From Leptospira johnsonii (GTDB taxonomy: Bacteria; Spirochaetota; Leptospiria; Leptospirales; Leptospiraceae): a DNA stretch of 64,000 nt. Below are positions 53,563 through 63,171 of the stretch, in pieces. Numbering within the stretch: the stretch's first letter is position 1; every line of letters begins with the position of its first letter. The position numbers and the translations under genes were made by a program. The notes under the pieces are model-generated. The model ran no database searches, was not told where the DNA came from, and was given only the letters and a program-made list of their open reading frames with translations. The DNA is taken from positions 682,001-746,000 of the forward strand of contig NZ_BFAY01000011.1 in assembly GCF_003112675.1 (NCBI RefSeq), given 5' to 3'.

Positions 53563-54690
53563 TTACTTATTGGTAAAAATCTTACCCTTGGAACCGGAAA
53601 CTGATTCTCCGGACTCTCGAGCAAATTCTTCGATCAATTCTCTTTGACGTCTGGTCAGTTTTTTAGGGATCTCTATGCGAACGATCACATGTTGGTCCCC
53701 TTTTCCATACCCGCCTAGATACGGAATTCCATGACCTTTTAAACGGAACACTTGGCCTGACTCGGTTCCTTCCGGAATTTTCATCTTCACCTTTTTGCCG
53801 TCTATGGTTGGGACTTCTATATCCCCGCCTAAGATAGCCTGGGTTAGGCTGATCTTTTTGTTTAAGATCAAGTCGTTTGCTTGGCGTTCGAATAATTCAT
53901 GTTTCTTAATATGTGTTACCACATATAGATCGCCGTGAGGACCTCCGTTAGGTCCTGCTTCCCCTTCTCCGGAAACTTTTAGTCTGCTACCGGATTCGAT
54001 ACCAGGAGGGATTTTAATATTGATGGTGCGTCTTTTTTCTACCAGACCTTGTCCATGACAGGTCTTGCATGGGTTGGAGATGATTGTACCTTTTCCACGA
54101 CAAGTACCACATGTAGTTGCCACGGAGAAGAATCCCTGAGATCTACGGATCTGACCTGAGCCTCCGCAATCTGGACAAGTAGCAGGTGTGCTTCCCTTGT
54201 TCGCGCCGGAACCTCCGCAATCCACACAGGTTTCTAGTCTTGGGATCTCGATCTTGTATTCTCTGCCTAGAGCTGCGTCTTCAAGAGAAACTTCTAAATT
54301 ATAACGAAGATCTGAGCCACGTTGAGGACCGGACCTGCGTGCTCCGCCAGCCGCTCCTGCTCCTCTTCCGCCTCCGAAGAAGTCGCCGAAAATATCTCCG
54401 AAATCACCGAAGATATCAGAGAAGTCAGTGTATGCTCCTCCGCCGAATCCGCCTTGAGCGCCTGCACCCACTCCGGCCTTGCCGTACTGGTCGTACATGC
54501 GACGTTTATTAGCGTCTCTTAAAACTTCGTAGGCCTCGGTAGCTTCCTTAAATTTCTCTTCAGCAGCTTTATCACCCTGATTCTTATCAGGGTGATATTT
54601 GATAGCTAACTTCCGATACGCGGACTTGATCTCTTCGTCAGTCGCGGATTTGGAAACTCCGAGGATATCGTAGTAACTTTTGTCACTCAT
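53563..54690 (-). CDS. dnaJ: Chaperone DnaJ
   Basis: The J domain with HPD ([11 protein letters not shown]) at about 33-35 is followed by a Gly/Phe-rich region (about 75-115). Four zinc CxxCxGxG repeats come next ([32 protein letters not shown]), then the C-terminal substrate domains. It stimulates DnaK's ATPase and delivers unfolded proteins. It follows dnaK by eight bases. Confidence 0.97.
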   Translation of the reverse strand: MSDKSYYDILGVSKSATDEEIKSAYRKLAIKYHPDKNQGDKAAEEKFKEATEAYEVLRDANKRRMYDQYGKAGVGAGAQGGFGGGAYTDFSDIFGDFGDIFGDFFGGGRGAGAAGGARRSGPQRGSDLRYNLEVSLEDAALGREYKIEIPRLETCVDCGGSGANKGSTPATCPDCGGSGQIRRSQGFFSVATTCGTCRGKGTIISNPCKTCHGQGLVEKRRTINIKIPPGIESGSRLKVSGEGEAGPNGGPHGDLYVVTHIKKHELFERQANDLILNKKISLTQAILGGDIEVPTIDGKKVKMKIPEGTESGQVFRLKGHGIPYLGGYGKGDQHVIVRIEIPKKLTRRQRELIEEFARESGESVSGSKGKIFTNK

Positions 54691-54697
54691 GTCTTAG

Positions 54698-56632
54698 TTA
54701 CTTTTTCTCATCGTCCACTACGGTATAGTCTGCGTCCACGACCTTTTCTCCCTTAGCTTGGGAATTGTCGGAACCTTCTCCAGCTCCCGCACCGTTAGGT
54801 CCTGGACCTTCTTCCTGGCCTGGAGCGCCTTGGGAATAAATTTTGGAACCTATTTCCGAAGCTCTCTTGGTGATAGACTCTTTCGCAGCATTGATACGAC
54901 CGATATCTCCAGATTCGATCGCTTCTCTTGCACGTTTGATCTCGTCATTCGCCAATTGTTTTTCGCTGTCCGAAAGTTTGTCCGCAGCATCTGTAACCGC
55001 TTTTTCCAAAGAATAAGTGATAGTGTCTAACTCGTTCTTAGCTTCCACAAGTTCTCTAGCGGCCTTGTCCGCAGCGGCATGAGCCTCTGCATCTTTTACC
55101 ATTTTAGAGATCTCGTCTTCGCTTAATCCGGAAGATGATTCGATACGTATCTTTTGCTCTTTACCTGTTCCTAGATCTTTTGCAGAAACATGCACGATAC
55201 CGTTCGCATCAATATCGAATGTAACTTCGATTTGAGGAACACCTCTAGGTGCAGGTGCAATTCCGATCAGATCAAATCTTCCGAGTGTACGGTTGCCGGC
55301 AGCCATGTCCCTTTCTCCTTGGAGAACATGGATAGAAACTGCATTTTGGTTGTCCGCAGCGGTAGAGAACACCTGGGATTTTTTAGTTGGGATCGTAGTG
55401 TTTCTCTCGATCAACTTGGTCATTACACCACCCAAAGTCTCGATACCGAGTGAAAGTGGAGTTACATCCAAAAGAAGAACGTCGGAAACTTCTCCCGCCA
55501 AAACTCCACCCTGGATAGCGGCACCGATTGCAACTACTTCGTCAGGGTTCACGGAACGATTCGGTTCTTTTCCGAAAATTCCTTTTACAAGTTCTTGAAC
55601 AGCAGGGATACGAGTGGATCCTCCCACTAATATCACTTCGTCGATGTCGGAAGCTTTTAAGCCAGCATCACGTAACGCGTTCTCGCATGGAATACGAGTT
55701 CTTTCCACCAAACGGTTTGTCAGCTGATCGAACTTAGCTCTTGTAAGAGTCATGTCCAAATGTTTTGGTCCGGTTGCATCAGCAGTGATGAACGGAAGGT
55801 TCACTTGAGTGGACATGGTTCCAGAAAGTTCTATCTTAGCTTTCTCTGCAGCTTCTTTCAAACGTTGAACGGTATTTTTATCTTGGGAGATATCTATCCC
55901 GTATTGTTTTTTGAATTCCTCGATCATCCATTCCATGATGACCATATCGAAATCGTCCCCACCCAAGTGAGTATCACCATTAGTGGATTTTACTTCGAAT
56001 ACTCCGTCTCCCAGCTCAAGGATAGAAACGTCGAAGGTTCCTCCTCCTAAGTCGTAGACAGCGATCTTTGCGTTACTCTTCTTCTTATCGAAACCGTAAG
56101 CAAGCGCGGCAGCGGTAGGCTCATTAATAATCCTTTCCACTTCCAAACCTGCGATCCTACCTGCGTCTTTAGTAGCCTGACGTTGTTCGTCATTGAAATA
56201 AGCCGGAACTGTGATAACTGCCTTGGTCACTTTTTGACCAAGATAATCTTCCGCAGTTTGTTTCATTTTCTGAAGAACACGAGCGGAAATCTCCTGAGCG
56301 GTAAATTCTCCGTTAGCAGTTTCGAATTTTAATCCGTCGTTTCCGCTGCGGATCACTTTATAGGAAACGTGCTTCATCTCTTGCTCGGTCTCGTTGAATC
56401 TACGTCCTATAAATCTCTTTGCAGAACGGATCGTGTTCACCGCATTAGTAATTGCTTGGTTCTTAGCGAACTGGCCTACCAAAGTTTCTCCCTTAGCGGT
56501 AAAAGCAACGATAGACGGAGTAGTTCTAGCACCTTCGGAGTTTTGAATTACTACCGGATCTCCACCTTCCATTACGGAAACGCAGGAGTTTGTGGTCCCT
56601 AAGTCGATCCCGATAATCTTCTCTTTTGACAT
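54698..56632 (-). CDS. dnaK: Chaperone DnaK (Hsp70)
   Basis: A full 644-residue Hsp70: [19 protein letters not shown] at the N-terminus, [33 protein letters not shown] and [11 protein letters not shown] in the ATPase domain. The linker [16 protein letters not shown] and the disordered Gly/Gln tail also match. The start is ATG 56632, with GGAG eight bases ahead, not 56653. It folds and protects proteins, acting with GrpE and DnaJ from the same operon. Confidence 0.97.
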   Translation of the reverse strand: MSKEKIIGIDLGTTNSCVSVMEGGDPVVIQNSEGARTTPSIVAFTAKGETLVGQFAKNQAITNAVNTIRSAKRFIGRRFNETEQEMKHVSYKVIRSGNDGLKFETANGEFTAQEISARVLQKMKQTAEDYLGQKVTKAVITVPAYFNDEQRQATKDAGRIAGLEVERIINEPTAAALAYGFDKKKSNAKIAVYDLGGGTFDVSILELGDGVFEVKSTNGDTHLGGDDFDMVIMEWMIEEFKKQYGIDISQDKNTVQRLKEAAEKAKIELSGTMSTQVNLPFITADATGPKHLDMTLTRAKFDQLTNRLVERTRIPCENALRDAGLKASDIDEVILVGGSTRIPAVQELVKGIFGKEPNRSVNPDEVVAIGAAIQGGVLAGEVSDVLLLDVTPLSLGIETLGGVMTKLIERNTTIPTKKSQVFSTAADNQNAVSIHVLQGERDMAAGNRTLGRFDLIGIAPAPRGVPQIEVTFDIDANGIVHVSAKDLGTGKEQKIRIESSSGLSEDEISKMVKDAEAHAAADKAARELVEAKNELDTITYSLEKAVTDAADKLSDSEKQLANDEIKRAREAIESGDIGRINAAKESITKRASEIGSKIYSQGAPGQEEGPGPNGAGAGEGSDNSQAKGEKVVDADYTVVDDEKK

Positions 56633-56731
56633 TTTAGTTTCTCCTTCCGCCATCTGAGTCCTTCCTCTTGGCGGCTATTTATGATTTATTTCGTTCTATT
56701 CAAGGCGTCTTTGCGCCTAACGACCAAAGCA

Positions 56732-57307
56732 TCAAGCTTTGGGTCTTCCGATCCTCACTCTTGCAGGCCTTAAGGAGAACTTATCTTCGTTTTCCTTAAT
56801 ATAGAATCCTGCCTGATAGACTTCGATCACCGTTTCTTCTTTGTACTGATCCCCTTCTTCCGAAGATAATGCTTCCATTAAAGTTGGATCGAAGGCTTCT
56901 CCCTGAGGATACTGCCTAAATACATTAGATCTCTCCAATACGGAATAAAATTCCTTCAAGATCATTGCCACTCCGTCTACGAAAGGTTTTACTTCCTCCG
57001 TAACGTTTACACCGGAACCTACACGATCCAAATTATCGATCGGATTCAAAAATTCCGTTACCAAAGATTTGACGGCTTCTCTTTTAATATTAGAAAATTC
57101 TTGTGCAGATCTTCTCTTATAATTCTGAAACTCGGCTCTTTCCCTGGTCCAAGAATCTTTTAGGGATTCGATCTCCTTTTTCGCAACTTCCAATTCCTTA
57201 CGTAAAGTTTCCTCTACGCTTTCCGGTTTTTGGGAATCATCCGAATTCTCTCCGGTAGGCGTTGCGACCGCTTCTTCTTGACTCATCTCTCTATCGTTTC
57301 CTTGCAT
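56732..57307 (-). CDS. grpE: Nucleotide exchange factor GrpE
   Basis: A long N-terminal helix (about 30-90, KELEVAKKEIESLKDSWTRERAEFQNYKRR cited over 38-67) leads to the four-helix and beta-wing region with VDGVAMILKEFYSVLERSNV and FDPTLMEALSSEE. Both are GrpE hallmarks. It releases ADP from DnaK. ATG 57307 or ATG 57286 may be used; the second has AGGA about ten bases ahead. It lies 10 bases after hrcA. Confidence 0.93.
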   Translation of the reverse strand: MQGNDREMSQEEAVATPTGENSDDSQKPESVEETLRKELEVAKKEIESLKDSWTRERAEFQNYKRRSAQEFSNIKREAVKSLVTEFLNPIDNLDRVGSGVNVTEEVKPFVDGVAMILKEFYSVLERSNVFRQYPQGEAFDPTLMEALSSEEGDQYKEETVIEVYQAGFYIKENEDKFSLRPARVRIGRPKA

Positions 57308-57316
57308 AGTTCATTA

Positions 57317-58345
57317 CTACTTACTAATACGCGTAATCATCTCCGAAACTAGTTTCGAAGTAAAATCCACAAGTGGAAGCGCTCTATGATAATCCATCCT
57401 CTGCGGACCGATGATCCCCATAGCGCCTATCCTTTTCTCTCCCATTCTATATCCGGAAGTAATGATGCTCACTCCGCCCATTCTTCCGTCCCCATCCTTT
57501 CCTATGACGGTATAAACTCCGTCGTGTTCGGAATATTCTCCGAACATTCCGGTAAGGAATCTTTTATCATCCAGTAAGGAGAGAACCTGGTTGAGCTTTT
57601 CCTCTTCGTCCTTAAATCTTCCGTATAAATTCTTGAGACCGTCGATATATAAAGAAACTTCGGAGTTATCCGGCGTCATAGCGGCGGCGAGAACTCCGGA
57701 CACTTTATAAAAATCTAATGGTCCATCTTTTCTCAGTAAGAGAGAAGGTATCACCTTCCCTTGGATCTCGAACATATCATAACCTTTTGCGTTATCGTTC
57801 AGATACTTAGAGATCTGATACAATTCTTCCTGGCTATAATTCCGATCCAAGAATACGTTCCGGTTCAGCACCGCTCCGGAGCGCATTACCATGATCATCA
57901 GGACCTCGTCCCCATGCACATGGATCAATTCCACGTGTTTAAGAGTGTCCAAACTTTTTGCCGGCCCTAAAACCACTCCCGCAGAATTGGAAAGACTAGC
58001 GAGAACGCTTGCAGTCGCCTTCAGGATTTGCTCCAGTTTGAACTGCATCTTCAGGTATTCTTCCTGGATCCTTTGTTTTTCTTTAATGGTTAACTCATAA
58101 AGAACCACTAAAGAATCCACATAGAATCGATAACCGATCTCTGTAGGGATCCTGCCGCCAGAAGTATGTCGAGAAGCAAGATAACCCATCTCCTCCAGCT
58201 CCTTTAAAACGCTGCGTATAGAAGCCGGTGACAAACCTATATCATGTTTGTCGAATAAGGTCTTAGAGCCAACAGGACGGTTCTCTTGGATAAACTCGTC
58301 CACCGTGGCCTTTAGGATCATCCTATGTCTTTGGGATAGTTCCAT
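57317..58345 (-). CDS. hrcA: Heat-inducible transcription repressor HrcA
   Basis: From ATG 58345 the protein (342 aa) starts MELSQRHRMILKATVDEFIQENRPVGSKTL (cited over residues 1-30), the HrcA winged helix. SPASIRSVLKELEEMGYLASRHTSGGRIPT continues it (about 41-70). The central dimerisation and GAF-like parts end with GVSIITSGYRMGEKRIGAMGIIGP. The frame reaches back to 58510, but that extension covers the CIRCE operator and is not translated. HrcA binds CIRCE and represses this operon until heat shock occupies GroE. Confidence 0.95.
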   Translation of the reverse strand: MELSQRHRMILKATVDEFIQENRPVGSKTLFDKHDIGLSPASIRSVLKELEEMGYLASRHTSGGRIPTEIGYRFYVDSLVVLYELTIKEKQRIQEEYLKMQFKLEQILKATASVLASLSNSAGVVLGPAKSLDTLKHVELIHVHGDEVLMIMVMRSGAVLNRNVFLDRNYSQEELYQISKYLNDNAKGYDMFEIQGKVIPSLLLRKDGPLDFYKVSGVLAAAMTPDNSEVSLYIDGLKNLYGRFKDEEEKLNQVLSLLDDKRFLTGMFGEYSEHDGVYTVIGKDGDGRMGGVSIITSGYRMGEKRIGAMGIIGPQRMDYHRALPLVDFTSKLVSEMITRISK

Positions 58346-58356
58346 ATTGATTCTTA

Positions 58357-58383
58357 TTGGCACTCTGGAAGTTAGAGTGCCAA
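58357..58383 (-). promoter_or_regulatory. CIRCE operator upstream of hrcA
   Basis: The element is TTGGCACTC, nine bases, GAGTGCCAA: a perfect 9-bp inverted repeat with the standard N9 spacing. It differs from the consensus TTAGCACTC-N9-GAGTGCTAA by one base in each arm, symmetrically. It lies 12 bases ahead of the hrcA start. A TTGACT on the minus strand at 58417-58422 is a possible -35, with no clear -10. Confidence 0.93.
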
Positions 58384-58615
58384 AACACCTTTCAAGTTTC
58401 CGTAAGATTCCAAAAAAGTCAAGAATTTTGGATTTTAAGCAGACCGAGAGCCTGGCTGACAGAAAAAATGAACAAAAATCATCCCATAAGGGATATAAAT
58501 GAGCTTTCAATCACTGGAACTTCTGGGTCCGTAGGATCCAGATCTAATTACAATTTAAGACTGACTTAGAATAGGTTCCAAAATATGCTCTCGTCCTATA
58601 CAGAAAGGAATCTCG

Positions 58616-60310
58616 ATGCTATTCAAACTTAGGCTCTATTACTTTATTTCTTATTCTATTTTTACTTCTTTGGTCCTAGGTTCCGTACTCGGAACATTCA
58701 CCATATTTGGAGTGATTCCTGCTGAAAAACTCGGATTCGCTGCTTCTGTCTCCGCTGGAGTAGGAGTTTTCTTTTCCTTTTGTATGGGAATTTTTTCAGG
58801 CACCTGGCTTGCTAAGACATTCCAAACCATACAAGATTCATTTAAAAAGGTCAGCAAAGGGGACCTAACTGCGAGAATCGAAACAAATTCAAAAGATCTA
58901 CTTTTCGATTTTTACGAAAGTTTTCATAGAATGCTCCAAGGCCAATCTGAGTTGATCGGGTTGATCAGAAGCACTGCAGAAACTCTTTCAACCGATTCGG
59001 GGGAAATGAGAACTGTGGTTTTAGATTTCGGCTCCAATATACAATCCCAGTCGGCAGCTACAGAAGAAGTTTCCGCATCCATTGAAGAAATTTCAGGAGT
59101 GGCAACTTCCATCTCTTCCATCGCAGGAGAGAATGCAAATAGCATGAGCAATTTGGTTTCGGAAGTGGAAAAACTCTCTTCTGCGATCGAAAAAACAAAA
59201 GGGCAAGTTGACGAGACCTTAGGTTCCTTTGAGGATATTTCGAAACGTGCGGAGAAGGGCTCACAATCCTTAACCTACATGGGACAGGCTATAGACAATC
59301 TTTCCAAAAGTTCCAAAGAGATTTCCAAAACAATCGGGAATATCGCGGACATCAGCGAAAAAATAAACATGTTAGCGCTCAATGCATCTATCGAGGCAGC
59401 AAGAGCGGGAGACGCAGGAAGAGGTTTCGCGGTAGTTGCTGACGAGGTTTCTAAACTCGCAGAAAGAACTGCACTCAGCGTGAGAAGTATCAACGAATTG
59501 GTGAAGAAGAACCAAGAAGATATGTCCCAAGGTTTAGAAAGAATTCAGCTCACCACGAAAGAGATCCAAGAAATTATAGAAACTATAGATAGGATGTCCA
59601 CTCAGATCAAAGAAGTCAGATCCGCTGTCAATTCCCAACAAGAACTCAGAAACTCGGTCTTAAAGGAAGCGGACTTCGTTTTCAAACGTTCCGACGAGAT
59701 CCGAAATGCGGTAACCGAGCATAATATGGCTACCAGAGAAGTTGTCGATTCGGTTTCTTCTATCAGTAATTTGGCGGTGAATAATTCCGAGAACAGCGAT
59801 ACCTTAGCTGAAAGAATTTTAGGAATTTCTAATACTGCAAACAAACTAGGAAATACTGTGGGAATGTTCAAGATCGCCTCCAAAGCAAGAGCAGCGGAGA
59901 AGGCTCTGGATCCAAAAACCCACGAGCTCAAGTTCAAATCCGCGATCGGAAAATTATATTACGTTAAAAAATACGATTTAGTAGAGATCGTCTGGACAGA
60001 AAATTTCAGTTACGAAGGTTATCGGGAAATGTTGGAAAAGGGCCTCGAAATTGTAAAAGAATTCCAGGTATCCAGATGGATGGCAGATACTTCTAATATG
60101 GGAATCGTTTCTGCAGAAGCGCAAACTTGGGTTAACGAAACCTGGTTCCCGAAAGCGATGGCTTCTCCTTTAAAAAAAATAGCGATCGTGATCCCTCAAT
60201 CAGTACTGTCGGAACTTTCTATCGATACTAAATCCTTAAAAGCTGGTAACATAGACTTAATCAATACTCCTTCGAGAGAAGAAGGAATGCGTTGGTTGGT
60301 CTCTAAATAA
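58616..60310 (+). CDS. Methyl-accepting chemotaxis protein with C-terminal STAS/SEC14-like domain
   Basis: Two membrane helices (about 8-30 and 38-62) are separated by only a few residues, so there is almost no periplasmic sensor. A HAMP-like segment ([22 protein letters not shown], about 68-89) and a coiled-coil signalling domain follow, with the hairpin tip at about 245-265 ([32 protein letters not shown]). After residue about 440 comes a 120-residue domain ([54 protein letters not shown]) resembling STAS/SEC14-type proteins. Methylation-type sites are not certain. AAGGA ahead of the ATG supports the start. Confidence 0.85.
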   Translation: MLFKLRLYYFISYSIFTSLVLGSVLGTFTIFGVIPAEKLGFAASVSAGVGVFFSFCMGIFSGTWLAKTFQTIQDSFKKVSKGDLTARIETNSKDLLFDFYESFHRMLQGQSELIGLIRSTAETLSTDSGEMRTVVLDFGSNIQSQSAATEEVSASIEEISGVATSISSIAGENANSMSNLVSEVEKLSSAIEKTKGQVDETLGSFEDISKRAEKGSQSLTYMGQAIDNLSKSSKEISKTIGNIADISEKINMLALNASIEAARAGDAGRGFAVVADEVSKLAERTALSVRSINELVKKNQEDMSQGLERIQLTTKEIQEIIETIDRMSTQIKEVRSAVNSQQELRNSVLKEADFVFKRSDEIRNAVTEHNMATREVVDSVSSISNLAVNNSENSDTLAERILGISNTANKLGNTVGMFKIASKARAAEKALDPKTHELKFKSAIGKLYYVKKYDLVEIVWTENFSYEGYREMLEKGLEIVKEFQVSRWMADTSNMGIVSAEAQTWVNETWFPKAMASPLKKIAIVIPQSVLSELSIDTKSLKAGNIDLINTPSREEGMRWLVSK

Positions 60311-60374
60311 GAAATTATTTGGTTTCGCTATAAGCTCCGTTTTAAATTTTAGTTTCGGAGCTTGATATTATAAA

Positions 60375-60689
<315 letters not shown>

Positions 60690-60698
60690 TCGACTAAT

Positions 60699-60718
60699 GC
60701 CGGGGAAACCCGGCTTTT
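60699..60718 (+). terminator. Intrinsic terminator between ppnP and the TMEM175-like gene
   Basis: GCCGGG (60699-60704), loop GAAA, CCCGGC (60709-60714), then TTTT. The hairpin stands right ahead of the AGGA ribosome site of the next gene, so it may also act as an attenuator of that gene. Confidence 0.7.
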
Positions 60719-60727
60719 AGGAAAACG

Positions 60728-61420
60728 ATGGCAGCTAAAAAACCTAAGCCCGAAAAACAAATCACAACTAGCGAAACTCCTCTACCTGCTCCCGTTTTGA
60801 GCGAATCAGGACGTACTGTAGCCTATAGCGACGCAATCTTTTCTATAGCCTTAACTCTAATGGCGCTTGAAATAAAGATCCCCAGTCCGGAACAGATCGG
60901 CGCCAAAAATCTATTAGTCGCCCTGGGAGAAGCATGGCCCGCATATTTAAGTTTTTTGATCAGCTTTATGATCATCACTGTTGTCTGGACCAATCACCAT
61001 ACTATTTTTAGATATGTCAAGTATGTGGATCATAACTTAACTATCCTAAATAATTTACTTTTATTGAATATAATCATCATTCCTTTCTGTTCCGAAATGT
61101 TAGGAGAATACATTCTTCTTGGCAATGATAACTCTAAAATTGCTGCTTTGATCTATGGAGGTTGGATAGCTTTAGGTGGCATTCCTTTTAATCTAGTTTG
61201 GAGATATGGAGTTAAGAAAGAATATCTCAGAAATCCGGAAGCGAACCTTGCGGAAATCGAGGTGATCTCCAAACATTTTATAAAAGGTCCTTATATTTAT
61301 TCTTTTGTCACTCTTCTCGCATTTATAAATGTATGGTTGAGTATTTCTGGATTCATAATACTGATCTTAATGTATTTGATCCCGACTACCTGGCTCTTTC
61401 GAAAGAAGAAACAGGTTTGA
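60728..61420 (+). CDS. TMEM175-type (DUF1211) potassium channel family protein
   Basis: Residues about 27-225 hold six hydrophobic helices. The first carries the family motif: RTVAYSDAIFSIALTLMALEIKIP is the R-x3-[FY]SDx[VI]F-[AS]IA-TL signature (cited at 29-52). The second region has VWTNHHTIFRYVKYVD. Bacterial TMEM175 proteins form tetrameric K+ leak channels. The first 25 residues are a Pro/Lys-rich tail. It ends six bases before the promoter of the c-di-AMP-riboswitch transcript, so the two genes are physically next to each other but apparently separate in transcription. Confidence 0.85.
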   Translation: MAAKKPKPEKQITTSETPLPAPVLSESGRTVAYSDAIFSIALTLMALEIKIPSPEQIGAKNLLVALGEAWPAYLSFLISFMIITVVWTNHHTIFRYVKYVDHNLTILNNLLLLNIIIIPFCSEMLGEYILLGNDNSKIAALIYGGWIALGGIPFNLVWRYGVKKEYLRNPEANLAEIEVISKHFIKGPYIYSFVTLLAFINVWLSISGFIILILMYLIPTTWLFRKKKQV

Positions 61421-61425
61421 ACTAC

Positions 61426-61453
61426 TTGACAAATCTGTTTTTCTAGCTACACT
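61426..61453 (+). promoter_or_regulatory. Sigma-70-type promoter of the riboswitch transcript
   Basis: TTGACA (61426-61431) and TACACT (61448-61453) are separated by 16 bases. Transcription would start at about 61460, a few bases before the aptamer. Confidence 0.78.
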
Positions 61454-61465
61454 TCGTCTCGAGTC

Positions 61466-61569
61466 TGCTTAATCCGACAGAAGTCGGAGCGGAGGAACCA
61501 ATTTTTGGGGCTAACCGTTCTCACGGGGGAAATCTCTCTTTCCTAGCCCGTCAGCTAACTTCGTAAGCA
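61466..61569 (+). promoter_or_regulatory. Cyclic di-AMP riboswitch (ydaO/yuaA class)
   Basis: The leader matches the ydaO/yuaA aptamer core. Closing stem TGCTT/AAGCA (61466-61470, 61565-61569) encloses AATCCG, CGGAGGAACC then TTTTTGGGG (about 61490-61510), and a hairpin CCGT-TCTC-ACGG (about 61515-61526). CCCGTCAGCTAACTTCGTAAGC is present near 61548-61569, split here only by position. The CGGAGGAACC...TTTTTGGGG...CAGCTAAC order is that of known structures of this class. c-di-AMP binding should favour the downstream terminator (OFF switch). It controls the Usp-like gene at 61676. Confidence 0.85.
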
Positions 61570-61599
61570 TGGAGAGAAGACAGGAGTCCCTCCCAATCT

Positions 61600-61629
61600 T
61601 CCCGGCTCATTCTGATCTCGGGATTTTTT
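61600..61629 (+). terminator. Riboswitch expression-platform terminator
   Basis: TCCCGG (61600-61605) pairs with CTCGGGA (61617-61623), followed by TTTTTT (61624-61629). It lies 30 bases after the aptamer and 46 before the coding start, as expected for a switch that ends transcription when ligand is bound. Confidence 0.78.
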
Positions 61630-61675
61630 CATCCAGTGAAATAGTTCCGGGAAAATTATTACCTAGGAGGCGAAA

Positions 61676-62383
61676 ATGAAAGTTCTAATTTCGTTTGCTA
61701 ACCCCAAAATGGGAGCAAAACTTTTCGGGCTAACAAGGGCACTATTCTCCAAATCCAAAGAGAATCTTTCCATAGTTGCGTTACACGTCGTTTCAGTAGA
61801 ATCCAAATCGGAAGGGTTCCCAATATTAGAAGAAGATGAAATCTTCCAAGCGGTTAGAGAAGAAGCTGCCGGTTCTGAATTCAGTTTTGAAACAGTAGGA
61901 TTTCCTTCTGACTGGATCGTTCCAGGGATCGTAGAGATCGCAAAAAGTAAAGAGATCGATTTACTTCTATTAGGCGCCGCACGTTCTTTATTTTCCGAAA
62001 ATTTGCTTGGTGGAAAAGTAGGAGATGTGCTCAGACATTTGTCGGATCTGGATATTGCAGTCCTCGCGGATAACGGACTAGTCTCTCCGATCGAGCCGAT
62101 TATCTATTCTCCAGGTTTGGATTCCGCTCCGCTTTTTCCATTCTCTTCCGGTCTTTCTACATTTATAGAAAAACCGATCCCTGTACTTTCAGGAGTCAAC
62201 CAATCGGAGTTCGGACTTACCCAATCCAATCAGTTTAGACCTTGGATCCCATTTTCTTTAAATGCAGCCGCAGATCAAACTAAGAACCTAGCGATCCTTG
62301 ATTATGATACGTATAAATCATTTCATTCGGTTCTATTAGACAGAAAAGGACTCTCTTTTTTGATCTTAAGAAAAGGAAATTGA
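61676..62383 (+). CDS. Usp-like domain protein under c-di-AMP riboswitch control
   Basis: A 235-residue protein whose first 145 residues fit a universal stress protein fold of the type attached to cation/proton antiporters. It has VLISFANPKMGAKLFGLTRALF, LSIVALHVVSVE, and a late GKVGDVLRHLSDLDIAVLAD corresponding to the Usp C-terminal ATP loop. A glycine-rich G-x2-G-x9-G loop is only partly kept (LLGAARSLFSENLLGG). Residues 150-235 are a less ordered, probably degenerate, second half. AGGAGG seven bases upstream is a strong ribosome site. A membrane transporter would be the usual target of this riboswitch; none follows, so this is an orphan soluble domain. It may partner a potassium transporter elsewhere. 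Confidence 0.7.
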   Translation: MKVLISFANPKMGAKLFGLTRALFSKSKENLSIVALHVVSVESKSEGFPILEEDEIFQAVREEAAGSEFSFETVGFPSDWIVPGIVEIAKSKEIDLLLLGAARSLFSENLLGGKVGDVLRHLSDLDIAVLADNGLVSPIEPIIYSPGLDSAPLFPFSSGLSTFIEKPIPVLSGVNQSEFGLTQSNQFRPWIPFSLNAAADQTKNLAILDYDTYKSFHSVLLDRKGLSFLILRKGN

Positions 62384-62443
62384 ATCTAAGTTTCGAGAAA
62401 ATTATACTCGCAGTACAACAATTTCTTCGCAGCGTTATTTACA

Positions 62444-62479
62444 TAAGACCGCATTACTCAAAATAGGCGGTCTTACTTT
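62444..62479 (+). terminator. Intrinsic terminator of the riboswitch gene
   Basis: TAAGACCGC (62444-62452) and GCGGTCTTA (62467-62475) are exact inverse complements with a 14-base loop, followed by CTTTT. It lies 60 bases after the stop codon of the Usp-like gene. Confidence 0.7.
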
Positions 62480-62546
62480 TCAATATAATCTTTTCCTTGC
62501 CTGAAAATAGAAAGAGTTAGATCCTTTCCGAAATCGGAAGGCGCAC

Positions 62547-63071
62547 TTGAAGTCCAAAATTTTAAATCCTGTTCTAATTCTTTTCATTTTATCCATAATC
62601 TCTACCGTATCAATATTCATTTTTGTGATGACTTATTCTTCTCCTACAACAAGAAGCCAAGCATCCGCCACAAACACTGAGATTGCAGGATTGATTTGGC
62701 TGGTAATTACTGTATTAATTTTATATAATTCAGGACTGGCTTCATTTCGGAACCTATTCTTGGAAAAATTTTCGGAAGCCCAAGAAGGTTTAGGAAGTCC
62801 AAAGGCGATGTTTTTCAGCGTTGTGAGCCTTGTATTATTTTTACTAGGCTCCAAACTTGGAAGTTTGTTAAAAACAGAGATTAGCACTCCTGAACTTCTC
62901 ATGGCAGTTCCAATCCTATTCGTAGCAACTTGGGAAAATTTTCTGACCAAAACGATTCACTTAAAATTCAGATCGGTTTATCTGATCTTTACAGCTGTAT
63001 TCCAAATTATAGTTTATATAAGTTTTATGCTCTCTTTTCTAACAATGGCTAGCCTGGACGGATTCGACTAA
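62547..63071 (+). CDS. Four-helix membrane protein of unknown function
   Basis: The 174-residue protein has four hydrophobic segments (about 6-28, 45-65, 85-105, 135-165) and short loops. It begins at TTG 62547 with GGAAGG five bases ahead, so the start is well supported despite being TTG. Features such as FRNLFLEKFSEAQEGLGSPKAM form the cytoplasmic loop. No family is recognised. It lies after the terminator of the Usp-like gene and 100 bases ahead of the cyclic-nucleotide-binding gene. Confidence 0.6.
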   Translation: MKSKILNPVLILFILSIISTVSIFIFVMTYSSPTTRSQASATNTEIAGLIWLVITVLILYNSGLASFRNLFLEKFSEAQEGLGSPKAMFFSVVSLVLFLLGSKLGSLLKTEISTPELLMAVPILFVATWENFLTKTIHLKFRSVYLIFTAVFQIIVYISFMLSFLTMASLDGFD

Positions 63072-63171
63072 AATCTGCTCGAACTCCATTTTAAAACAGA
63101 TCGTTAAAAACGATCTTTGAAAAATTTTAGATCCGGTTTGGATCTATTGATTTTTTCCCGTCTCACATAAA

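Noticed and set aside
54039..54522. Long frames opposite or out of phase with dnaJ
   Set aside because: They come from the biased codon content of the Gly/Cys-rich region of dnaJ.
58346..58510. N-terminal extension of HrcA to 58510
   Set aside because: It would cover the CIRCE operator and adds residues not found in HrcA; the ATG at 58345 fits the family start.
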